The position numbers and the translations under genes are program-made. Positions 8,028 to 15,383 of a stretch of DNA of 52,584 nt are shown here, in pieces. Each line of letters opens with the position of its first letter. Positions within the stretch are counted from its first letter, which is position 1. Under the pieces are notes generated by a model. It worked only from the letters and a program-made list of their open reading frames with translations, did not search any database and was not told where the DNA came from. The stretch covers positions 1 to 52,584 of the forward strand of contig JAKQSI010000032.1 of NCBI GenBank assembly GCA_029570205.1, written 5' to 3'. The stretch is from Candidatus Omnitrophota bacterium. GTDB lineage: Bacteria; Hinthialibacterota; Hinthialibacteria; Hinthialibacterales; JAKPRU01.

Positions 8028-9436
8028 CAATGTATCCACCACAAGTCCACGCCGACATTGGAAGGTACTCCCTCACGATACACGATAGACCTTTCCCCCT
8101 CGACGCTCCAATCCAGCCAAAGAACAAACATCCCATTTGTCTGCGGATTTACCGCGATTGCCGGAGTCCGAGCATCCGACTCCACGCGGCTGAGCGGTAC
8201 CTGGGATTCTATCGATAGATCGCCCGGACGGAGAACTGTGTACATCACCCGGTATGCTCCGCCGATGTCCTCCTGCCAGACAATATGCGCCCGGCCGGTT
8301 GAATCGAAGGCAAGATTCGGCTGTGTAGCATCTGCACGGCCTTGACTGACGCGAACCGGGCCGGACCAATTCCCGTCGAATGGTCGATATTGGAAATAAA
8401 TCTGTTTCTGTGTGTCCGCTCGTTTTGAATAGACCAGGCCCAGATTCCCCTGTCGGTCTGCAGCCAGACGGTGCGGATCGAGGAACGAGCCTCCATCTTC
8501 CGCCACCTGCTCCGAAGGCCCCGCTATTCCATCCGCTGAGACCGTGCATCCCCGCAACTCGAAACTCCCCTGCCATCCTTCGACAAATCCCCAGAGAAGG
8601 TAGACATCACCGCTCGGAAGACCGGCCGGAGAGGGCATCCAGTTTGCGGTGTAGGTCGAACCGGACTCAATGGAGGTGATTCGAAACGGTTCAATCCCGA
8701 CTTGCGGGGGAAATTCGCCGGAAAGGGCGCTGGAACGGAGATAGACATCCGCCGCGTTGCCGTCCAGGGTAAAATCATACCAGGCGATATGGACCCGACC
8801 GTCCGGCCCGACTGCCAACTGGGGGGTATACCCGTTGTCAGCCAGGTTCCCCGCTCGCGTATCGGTAATCCGAATATCCGAAACGGAGAATGCGCCATTC
8901 GCCGGTTTACAGTCATAATAGATCTCCGTGTTATCCATCCAATGCCCGGCAAGTGTGGTGTGTCGGTAATCGTGCCAGACCACATGCACAGTGTCCTCGG
9001 AATCTACGGCCAGGCAGGGATGCCTGCCGCCGCCGATGTCAGCATTGTCCACACGGACCGGGGGAGAGACGTCCCCGCCGGGATCGACCATGCAATACCA
9101 GACTTGGTTCTGAGGTGGAGACCCGGTTTGATCGCGAACCCCGTACACCAGGTGAAGCCGCCCCATGGAATCGACTGCTGCGGTTCCATGCGTGTTGACC
9201 GGGAATTCAATCGAAGCCTCATCGCGCAGGATTGTGATTTCCTGGCCGAAATCGACAGCCCAAGCGGGGGAAACAAGCAGGGGAATGAGGACGACTAGCC
9301 AATTGCGGATTGCGGATTGGGGATTGCGGATTGGGGATTGCGGATTACGACCATCCGCCGCAGGGGCGGGTCTGTGACCCGCCCTTGCGTGATCTGCGTC
9401 AAGAGCCACCAACAGGTTGATCGATAGAAAATTCAT
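8027..9436 (-). CDS. Secreted beta-propeller protein in the B12 riboswitch operon
   Basis: 469 residues. Six repeats of the pattern [LAI]A-[VFAD]-D-x2-G-x-[VLA]-H-[VIL]-[VA]-[WY] are visible near residues 86, 142, 207, 324, 375 and 426, as in six-bladed Asp-box/BNR-type propellers. The hydrophobic signal core is WLVVLIPLLVSPAWA (46-60), oddly far from the start: residues 13-45 are translated from a dispersed repeat (see findings). The start at 9436 has AAGGGG upstream. The C-terminus VDLWWIH resembles a tail shared with other secreted proteins here. Function is unknown; its place between a transcobalamin-like protein and BtuF suggests a surface role linked to cobalamin capture. Confidence 0.85.
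   Translation of the reverse strand: MNFLSINLLVALDADHARAGHRPAPAADGRNPQSPIRNPQSAIRNWLVVLIPLLVSPAWAVDFGQEITILRDEASIEFPVNTHGTAAVDSMGRLHLVYGVRDQTGSPPQNQVWYCMVDPGGDVSPPVRVDNADIGGGRHPCLAVDSEDTVHVVWHDYRHTTLAGHWMDNTEIYYDCKPANGAFSVSDIRITDTRAGNLADNGYTPQLAVGPDGRVHIAWYDFTLDGNAADVYLRSSALSGEFPPQVGIEPFRITSIESGSTYTANWMPSPAGLPSGDVYLLWGFVEGWQGSFELRGCTVSADGIAGPSEQVAEDGGSFLDPHRLAADRQGNLGLVYSKRADTQKQIYFQYRPFDGNWSGPVRVSQGRADATQPNLAFDSTGRAHIVWQEDIGGAYRVMYTVLRPGDLSIESQVPLSRVESDARTPAIAVNPQTNGMFVLWLDWSVEGERSIVYREGVPSNVGVDLWWIH
9301..9386. repeat. Dispersed repeat inside the signal-peptide coding region
   Basis: Three or four iterations of GCGGATTGGGGATT at 9306-9350, followed by the hairpin GGGCGGGT-ctgtg-ACCCGCCC (about 9365-9385). 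Both parts are low-complexity/palindromic and look like the intergenic repeats elsewhere in the window, yet here they are translated as an N-P-Q-S-A-I-R-N-type repeat within residues 18-45 of the propeller protein. Confidence 0.8.
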
Positions 9437-9448
9437 CTTCGGTCCCCT

Positions 9449-10300
9449 TTACCGGATGTATGCGTTGAAGAATGAGACGTCCGATGTCGGCTGAAAGATT
9501 TCCGCGCGGGAAATCGGGGGCTGAGTCACACCATAAATGCCAAAGAAGTATCCGTGAACGTCCTGGTCACGTGCGATAGAATCCGGACCGATATATATGG
9601 ACCATTCAAAGAAGTCTTCCGAATTGAGGATACTGAACTGCCAGAACGGCTCATCCCAATCGCCGAAACAAGTTTCAGCGGGATACCCTTCGCCGTCAAT
9701 GGCGCAAAAGGCAATTCCCCACCCGAAATCCCGCCAGACTACATCCACACCAGTGCGGAATAGCAGCTGTATTCCGGTTATGGTTTCACCATGAAATGGA
9801 ACGACCCGGACAACCCGTTGCCCATCGCTGTGGTCGATTACCACGGCGGCTTGGCTGACAACCTCGCACACATCGGCAAAGGTTCGGTCGGGCGGGAGAG
9901 TTCCTGAGGATGGTGGTCCATAGACAAATCCGAAGACATCCCCATGAACGGCGATCACCGCAGAAATCGGCGTGTCCAGGAGTTCCCAGCCGTCGTCGAT
10001 CCGGCGGTACAGGTTCCAGGTCGGCCCGTCCGGATCGCCGGGGCACAGGGTTGGATTCGTTTGTCCATCATTGTGCAGGTAACAGATAAAAGTACCTTGC
10101 TCGGTTTCCGACAAGACTTTGGGAAATCCCGACCGTTGCAGGATTTCCGTCAAAGGCAGGCTTTCTTCCTCGAATTCGACACAGCGCGTGATTATTTCGC
10201 CGGTTGAGTTCCGGATTACGAGTCCGGCCATGTTGATTGCCCAGGCCGGTCCGACAATGATTGTGAAGAACAGGAATAGAAATGAGGTACACCGCTTCAT
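9449..10300 (-). CDS. Secreted protein with two tandem transcobalamin-like (DUF4430-like) domains
   Basis: 283 residues with a Sec signal peptide (1-21, cut after AWA). The rest is an internal duplication. Repeat 1 (about 24-129) has LPLTEILQRSG, C73-YLHNDG-x5-C86-PGDPDGPTW and HGDVFGFVYG. Repeat 2 (about 153-259) has GIQLLFRTG, C199-AIDG-x7-C211-FGDWDEPFW and DVHGYFFGIYG. The order of an early L-x2-L-x3-G segment, a central W and a final GD-x3-[FW]-x-Y strand is the pattern I associate with the transcobalamin beta-domain family. This is pattern-level similarity and has not been tested by a profile search. Start at 10300 is set by GAGGAG upstream. First gene after the cobalamin riboswitch, which supports a role in extracytoplasmic B12 binding. 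Confidence 0.8.
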   Translation of the reverse strand: MKRCTSFLFLFFTIIVGPAWAINMAGLVIRNSTGEIITRCVEFEEESLPLTEILQRSGFPKVLSETEQGTFICYLHNDGQTNPTLCPGDPDGPTWNLYRRIDDGWELLDTPISAVIAVHGDVFGFVYGPPSSGTLPPDRTFADVCEVVSQAAVVIDHSDGQRVVRVVPFHGETITGIQLLFRTGVDVVWRDFGWGIAFCAIDGEGYPAETCFGDWDEPFWQFSILNSEDFFEWSIYIGPDSIARDQDVHGYFFGIYGVTQPPISRAEIFQPTSDVSFFNAYIR

Positions 10301-10378
10301 CTTTCCGAAACGCTCCTCTCGGTAAGTTTGTGGGGAACGTGGAGGGACAGACCGGCGAGATTGGTTTGCAAGGGCAAC

Positions 10379-10408
10379 AAAAAACCCCGGTGACCTCTGT
10401 AGCCGGGG
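10379..10408 (-). terminator. Intrinsic terminator acting as riboswitch expression platform
   Basis: On the minus strand CCCCGG (10408-10403), a 12-base loop, CCGGGG (10390-10385) and then a run of six T (10384-10379). It lies between the aptamer and the first gene, about 80 bases before the start codon. The loop contains AGAGGT, complementary to ACCTCT just after the aptamer, a possible anti-terminator pairing (inference). Confidence 0.8.
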
Positions 10409-10449
10409 CATCCGATGGGTACTTTTCCATCCGGTATGCCACACTCTCA

Positions 10450-10640
10450 GTCCCCGAAGAGGTGACATCGTTCCGAGGGGCAGGTTTCCTGGCTTCCGGG
10501 CCTGGACCTAATTCCTCGCCTTCTCATCCGAATCGGACAATGGCGCGTGAGGTTTCGTTCCCGGTTACAGTGGCGGGACCGCACCGGCTTCTCACCGGCT
10601 TCCCTTTTATTTGCCTCGCGGCAAACACCACTCGAAATAT
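10450..10640 (-). promoter_or_regulatory. Cobalamin (B12) riboswitch aptamer
   Basis: Read on the minus strand: P2-type hairpin TTTGCC-gcga-GGCAAA, then AAAAGGGAAGCCGGTG, the core GGTCCCGCCACTGTAACCGG, and near the 3' end the B12 box AAGCCAGGAAACCTGCC. These blocks are the conserved parts of cobalamin riboswitches, in the right order and spacing. A terminator follows, so binding of adenosyl- or another cobalamin should switch off the downstream operon 10300-7161. Confidence 0.95.
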
Positions 10641-10651
10641 GTCGAAGTGGG

Positions 10652-10679
10652 ATAGTACCGCACACATGGTGGAAAGCAA
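10652..10679 (-). promoter_or_regulatory. Candidate promoter of the B12 riboswitch operon
   Basis: Minus-strand TTGCTT (10679-10674), 16-base spacer, TACTAT (10657-10652). Transcription would begin about 10645, just before the leader hairpin of the aptamer. Confidence 0.45.
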
Positions 10680-10726
10680 GGGAAGGGGGAAATCCGGAAA
10701 TTCCAAATCCACCATCCGCCATTCCT

Positions 10727-12547
10727 TTATCCCGTAATCTCTTCCATCTGCCTCATCCCCGCGCGTGCCGGATACACAGTCGCCGCTACCTGAAGCAGCA
10801 GGAAAAACGTCAACAAGAATGTGGAGTTTACATCGAGAACATCCCACACCCCGGTCACCGGGAGGCGCTGAACAAGCCAGTCCTCCGCCGATCCCGGCAG
10901 CGCCATCCGCACCCATGAGCAGCCGAATCCCGCCGCGATAATCAGCACGCCTTCCCAGCCGTGCCCGTCCAGGAATGAGGCCCCTTCCATCGGCAGGATA
11001 TTCATCATCAACCGAGCCAGAATCGCCGCGCTGAACGCCAGGTACGACAGGGTCAGCGTCATTGACACCAGCGCCCCCGCGCTGGAGGAAACATCCGCCG
11101 CGCCCGCCGCATCAAAACGCGGATACACCGCACCCAGCCCCACTGTGCAACTCGTAAACCCCAGCGAAAGAATCGCCACAATCACCATCGCAATCCCGGA
11201 AAACGGCTGGCCCAGGTGAAGTACCCGGTTCAAAATCACCGTCATGATCTCCCCAATCGCCAGAATCCACAGAAAATGACAGGCGTACTTCCCCAGAAAA
11301 TACCGCGAAATCCCCACCGGACTCTTGCGCACCGCCCAGAAGGCTGTCCCCTCCAGGCTCATGGCGGGAAAGGCATACCGCAGCGCCAGGGTCGCCTGCA
11401 CAAATCCCAAAAGAAGAATGTTGAAAAATGAAATGATCGACCGGAGCCGGTACGCCTGGTCCGGAAACGAAATGTCCCGCACTTGCACCACGTATAAGGC
11501 CACCAGGGCCATCAGAAGCAGAAACTGCCCCCACTGGCTGAAATCACGCCGAAAAATAAACCATTCTTTAATGAGCAACGAGCGGAACCAGTGCGGCAGC
11601 ACGGTAAACGGAAATCTCAATCCAAACCGCTGGATATAGGACCGTCCACGTTTCACCGATCCGCGTTCCATGCAGGAAAGCCAGGCCGACCGGTACGTCC
11701 GGTCTCCCAGGAACCACAGGAACGTCAGCAGAAGCCAGGCGGTGGAAACCAGCAGAAGGATCGGAAGAATCACATCCGGTTCCCGCCCCTCAATTGCAGA
11801 CTCCACCAGATCCGACATCCAATAGCTCGGAAGATACAGGTTGGAGGAAATCCGCAGATTTGCCAGCGCCTCTCCCAGGTGTTCCTGAAGAGATTCCGCT
11901 GTCCTGGCCTCGGAAATCCATGCTGCTGCGATCCGCCCCCACCAGATAAAGAGTATCGCTCCCCCCAGGGCAAACACCGCGAAAAACCGCTCGCGTCTTC
12001 TTCGCCCCACAACCTGCCAGGCCAGCAGCAACATCGCCAGCATCCCCAACCCGGTCGCAATCAACAGGTACGGAATCACTCCCACAACCGCCAGCGGATA
12101 AAACGACCAGGGCGCCTGACGGCCTCGCCCGTAAGCAAACAGAATCGTCAGCACAAAAATGGCCGCCATCCAGCACCCCTTAATCAACCCCTCGGCCGCC
12201 TGCGGCCCGAACACCTGCCCCGATGACAACGGCGAGTGGTGCAGCAAAGTCAACTCCCGCGATTGGAACAGGTGAGAGTATGTGTTCACCAACTGGGTCA
12301 GCACAATCATCACAAACAGTGTCATCAGGCCGAACGCAAAGGACCGCTTCACAATCAACGGCCCCACAATATCAATCGCCATCAGGTTGACACACAACTG
12401 CTTGATCCCCACAAAACAAATCACCGCAAAAATCCCCAACAACGCCAGAAAACTCACCGCTCGGATAAACGAATCCAGGTTGAAGCGCCTTAAAGTCCGC
12501 CGCGCCAACAACCACTTTATCCTCAACACCCGATTTTCAAGCATCAT
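10727..12547 (-). CDS. Putative ABC exporter membrane subunit
   Basis: 606-residue polytopic membrane protein with roughly a dozen hydrophobic segments, two soluble loops and an arginine-rich start (RIKWLLARRTLRR). The wording (LARRTLRR, FQSRELTLLHHSPLSSGQVF, MSLEGTAFWAVRKSPV) matches the family of putative ABC exporter permeases that are usually encoded next to an ATPase. No ATP-binding partner is present on either side, so it is an orphan here. Start: two adjacent ATGs after GAGGGATTGA. The substrate is unknown. Confidence 0.8.
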   Translation of the reverse strand: MMLENRVLRIKWLLARRTLRRFNLDSFIRAVSFLALLGIFAVICFVGIKQLCVNLMAIDIVGPLIVKRSFAFGLMTLFVMIVLTQLVNTYSHLFQSRELTLLHHSPLSSGQVFGPQAAEGLIKGCWMAAIFVLTILFAYGRGRQAPWSFYPLAVVGVIPYLLIATGLGMLAMLLLAWQVVGRRRRERFFAVFALGGAILFIWWGRIAAAWISEARTAESLQEHLGEALANLRISSNLYLPSYWMSDLVESAIEGREPDVILPILLLVSTAWLLLTFLWFLGDRTYRSAWLSCMERGSVKRGRSYIQRFGLRFPFTVLPHWFRSLLIKEWFIFRRDFSQWGQFLLLMALVALYVVQVRDISFPDQAYRLRSIISFFNILLLGFVQATLALRYAFPAMSLEGTAFWAVRKSPVGISRYFLGKYACHFLWILAIGEIMTVILNRVLHLGQPFSGIAMVIVAILSLGFTSCTVGLGAVYPRFDAAGAADVSSSAGALVSMTLTLSYLAFSAAILARLMMNILPMEGASFLDGHGWEGVLIIAAGFGCSWVRMALPGSAEDWLVQRLPVTGVWDVLDVNSTFLLTFFLLLQVAATVYPARAGMRQMEEITG

Positions 12548-12627
12548 TCAATCCCTCAGCGTCCATGTCCCTTCCGTCCCTACTATCCTCTCCATCCTAT
12601 CTTTTTCTTCAATTCGTAATTCATAAT

Positions 12628-13044
12628 TCATTCTTTCCTCTTCTTCCTCCTCCACCGCCCCTTCACGTAGTTCCGAAACTTTTCAAAGTCCTCAAACTCC
12701 CTGTACGCTTTGGGAACCCCTTCGCTCACCGTCCGATAATCGCAATTCTCCGTCTCGTATTGACGGCAGGCTTCCGGGCGATGCTCGTATATCCCGCACG
12801 TGGAATCTTTCCGAAGATACCGGCAGCGCGCGTTCATTCGCACCATCCAGCATTTTTTCTCCACCAGGATCCCCACACCTTCGTGAATCATATACCACCG
12901 GATATTGTCGAGGTCCTCATCGTCCTTCGGCTCTTCAATCTCCACCGTGATATATTTGCAACACAAGGCTTTGCATTTCGAGCATAGTGTTTCCTTCCAT
13001 CCGGCGCTCCCGCTTCCACTCGTCTTCCCCGGCAACTTCTTCAT
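12628..13044 (-). CDS. YkgJ-type cysteine-cluster (metal-chelating) protein
   Basis: 138 residues. Cysteines are arranged as C-x2-C-x3-CC near the N-terminus and C-x8-C, C-x5-C, C-x6-C further on, ending with STCGIYEHRPEACRQYE. That is the zinc/iron-chelating UPF0153 pattern (CxxC...CC...C-x-IY--RP--CR). It probably binds an Fe-S cluster or zinc in the cytoplasm; the reaction is unknown. Start at 13044 follows AGGAAAGG; an upstream ATG at 13086 is less likely. The basic KGRWRRKKRK tail is unusual. Confidence 0.85.
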   Translation of the reverse strand: MKKLPGKTSGSGSAGWKETLCSKCKALCCKYITVEIEEPKDDEDLDNIRWYMIHEGVGILVEKKCWMVRMNARCRYLRKDSTCGIYEHRPEACRQYETENCDYRTVSEGVPKAYREFEDFEKFRNYVKGRWRRKKRKE

Positions 13045-13192
13045 TCCTTTCCTTTCTGTCTCTCCTCCGCCATGGAAAAGTGACATCGCATTCTGCGGGT
13101 TGCACGGACGGGATGCAAGGGACGAGAATCAGCTTCCGTCTTCCTCGCCGAGAAGTCTTACAAAATCCTCCAAAAAAACAGGCGAAATCCGG

Positions 13193-13221
13193 TTGACAAC
13201 GGTCTACAGGCAATCTATAAT
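13193..13221 (+). promoter_or_regulatory. Perfect consensus sigma-70 promoter
   Basis: TTGACA (13193-13198), 17-base spacer, TATAAT (13216-13221): both hexamers identical to consensus. It drives the secreted-protein gene at 13475 and predicts a leader of about 245 bases. The leader contains ATTCCC-7nt-GGGAAT near 13367 and a direct repeat GAAGTCTCTTT near 13425, but no known riboswitch pattern. There is no gene between 13045 and 13474. Confidence 0.85.
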
Positions 13222-13474
13222 ACTGTTATTCAATACCACATTTGAGATTTTGGTTCAACAGGCGCTTGATTTGTAAGAACTTGCACTGTGGTGCGCGTCG
13301 ATAGAGACATGGGGAAGAAAGGAGGTGTTTTCAACTCTCTGGAAATTCGATAAAGACCGACTTAATTCCCTTATTATGGGAATCAAACGAGGCTTTCCAA
13401 CAGCATTTAACAGAAGGTCGAAGAAGTCTCTTTGAAGTCTCTTTGTGAGACGATAGAGAACAGGAGAAACAAAT

Positions 13475-14944
13475 ATGAGACACCTCGGAATTCTCGTTTT
13501 GTCGGTGGTATTACTCACCGGATTGGCGACTCAATCCTTCGCACAGGTAATGGAAACCCCGGAAGAAGCCGGCATTACCCCCATCACAGGCGATATTCCG
13601 CTGCTCCGTGGCTATGGCGGTTCACACCATTTCGCGGCAGCCTGGCTCGCCATGCTTGGCGATGGAACTCCCCTCGTAGTCATGCCGAACCCAACCCTGG
13701 AAGAACAGCTGCAACACGTCGCAATCCTGAATGTGTTGGACCGTAAGGGCAACGTGGTCGCAGAACGCGCCGGATTCCAGGACGACAACGGCGTTCCCAT
13801 TATGGCCTACTTGGGCGGGGATCCGCGTGGTGTAGCCATTGACGCTCGCGGGAATCAATATGCCGTCGTCATGACAGCACAACCTTACCCCCCTGTCTAC
13901 ACAGGGGGCGGTGTGATCTCCGCTTTTGCCGGCGTAGGCACCGGCGGTGGCGACTCCGGCGTTCCCATCATCCAGGTCTTCAATGCCGATGGAACCAAGT
14001 CCTCCAATATCGTCAACATTATGGGAAAAGGTACTCTTTTTTCCGACAGCGGACAGGTTCAGGGACGTGCCTGCGTCTTCTTGAGCAATGGCAATGTCGC
14101 ATTGAACTTCTGGGATAAGAAAACTCCCACCGGCGGTGTGACCGGTGATCGTTGGCCGGGATATGAGGGAACCGGGCAGGTCGTCGGAGTCTCCGTGATT
14201 TCTCCCAACGGCAGCATTGTGGTTCCCCCGACACCGATCAGCACCCCTGTTGCGGGGGCCAATGCCCAAACCATGCGCGGCGTGGCGGCTGGCGAAGGTT
14301 GGTTCTGCTGCCGATTTCAGGATGCGGACGGGGTTGTGAAATACTCTATCTTCAATAACGCCGGTTCGAGAGTCCGCGATATCATCCCGGCGGACGTGAT
14401 CGACGCCGCGATGGAAGGCGGGTTGGGTACAGCCATCGCCGGTGGACGGGGTGACAGCGAGCTGATCTACGGGCAAGGTGAATTCTTATATGCAATCGGT
14501 AAAGCCAATGGGGCCACTTTTGTGATGAAATTCAACGCCTTGGCCGGAACCCTGGTCAAAATCACGGAGGCCTCGCCTGCTGGAAACCAGGGCGAGCGCA
14601 TGGACATCTGCGCCGATGCCAACGGAAATGTTTTCGCCATGTGGGGCGATGTTTCCGGCGGCGGGCTGGTTGCCCTCGGACGGCTCTTCGATGCCAATCT
14701 CGATCCTGTAACTCCGGAGTTCTCTGTCTTTGAGCATCAGGTCCTTTCCGGCAACACCGACACCTGGAAAGATGTCAGCTGCCGTATGGACACCGGGATT
14801 ATTGTCGCCTCTTGCCACACAACCGGTCTGCCGGACAACGAAGCGACACCCGGTCTCGGCAATCTCCCGCTCGAACACTGCGTGCGAATCCTGGCCAACC
14901 CGCTTGGTCCTTCTGCAGTGCAAGGCAACTGGGAACTGTACTGA
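13475..14944 (+). CDS. Secreted protein of unknown function with WELY C-terminus
   Basis: 489 residues. Sec signal peptide MRHLGILVLSVVLLTGLATQ-SFA-Q, then a beta-rich, glycine-rich body with repeats such as DPRGVAIDARGNQYAVV and MDICADANGNVFAMWGD, which suggest a propeller-like fold. It has few charged residues overall and no recognised catalytic motif. It ends in VQGNWELY at the stop codon, a tail shared in form with three other secreted proteins here. A perfect promoter and a very strong terminator bracket it, so it is probably a highly expressed single-gene unit. Confidence 0.85.
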   Translation: MRHLGILVLSVVLLTGLATQSFAQVMETPEEAGITPITGDIPLLRGYGGSHHFAAAWLAMLGDGTPLVVMPNPTLEEQLQHVAILNVLDRKGNVVAERAGFQDDNGVPIMAYLGGDPRGVAIDARGNQYAVVMTAQPYPPVYTGGGVISAFAGVGTGGGDSGVPIIQVFNADGTKSSNIVNIMGKGTLFSDSGQVQGRACVFLSNGNVALNFWDKKTPTGGVTGDRWPGYEGTGQVVGVSVISPNGSIVVPPTPISTPVAGANAQTMRGVAAGEGWFCCRFQDADGVVKYSIFNNAGSRVRDIIPADVIDAAMEGGLGTAIAGGRGDSELIYGQGEFLYAIGKANGATFVMKFNALAGTLVKITEASPAGNQGERMDICADANGNVFAMWGDVSGGGLVALGRLFDANLDPVTPEFSVFEHQVLSGNTDTWKDVSCRMDTGIIVASCHTTGLPDNEATPGLGNLPLEHCVRILANPLGPSAVQGNWELY

Positions 14945-15002
14945 GCAACACCGCTCTGCAGCGCTGAATAACACGGCGCAGTTTCGCTTTTCGTAATCCC
15001 CG

Positions 15003-15037
15003 GGGGAGGATGCCCACCCGGCATCCTCCCCTTTTTT
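15003..15037 (+). terminator. Strong intrinsic terminator
   Basis: GGGGAGGATGCC (15003-15014), loop CACCC, GGCATCCTCCCC (15020-15031), then six T. A perfect 12-bp stem 58 bases after the stop of the preceding gene. Confidence 0.95.
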
Positions 15038-15192
15038 CTTCTCTTCCTTCTTTCCCTCTTCTTTTTCGTGTCTTCTTCGTACTTTCATGATTCTCTCTAC
15101 CGCGTCTCTTTCTCTAAATCTAATTCTCCCCGGCGATTCCCCAAGTCGCGTATTTTTGCAGATAATAACCCCTGAAATCGAACGATATGGGA

Positions 15193-15222
15193 TTGACATG
15201 TCAACGGTACTTTCTCTAAAAT
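15193..15222 (+). promoter_or_regulatory. Sigma-70 promoter for the jelly-roll secreted protein
   Basis: TTGACA (15193-15198), 18-base spacer, TAAAAT (15217-15222). The -10 region CTCTAAAATCG is identical over 11 bases to that of the beta-helix gene at 48451-48461 on the other strand. Confidence 0.75.
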
Positions 15223-15286
15223 CGCCTGCGCCGTGGATTGTCACTCCCGCCCGGATCCGACAGGATTGAAGGAGGGAACTTTATCA

Positions 15287-15370
15287 ATGGCAATACCGGC
15301 ATATAGAAAGAACGCATATTTGTCACACGGAAAACAACCGTTCCAAGCAACGGTAAAGATTCAATCATGA
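15287..15370 (+). CDS. Possible 27-residue leader peptide
   Basis: ATG 15287 with AAGGAGG upstream (spacing 10), a better ribosome-binding site than that of the following gene. It encodes MAIPAYRKNAYLSHGKQPFQ and a few more residues, stopping at 15370, 13 bases before the next start. Basic and short, with no family recognised. It may couple translation to the downstream gene. Confidence 0.35.
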   Translation: MAIPAYRKNAYLSHGKQPFQATVKIQS

Positions 15371-15383
15371 AAGGTTATCCGCT

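Noticed and set aside
10385-10408. Terminator of the upstream permease gene
   Set aside because: It lies beyond the B12 aptamer and before the transcobalamin-like gene, where an expression platform is expected.
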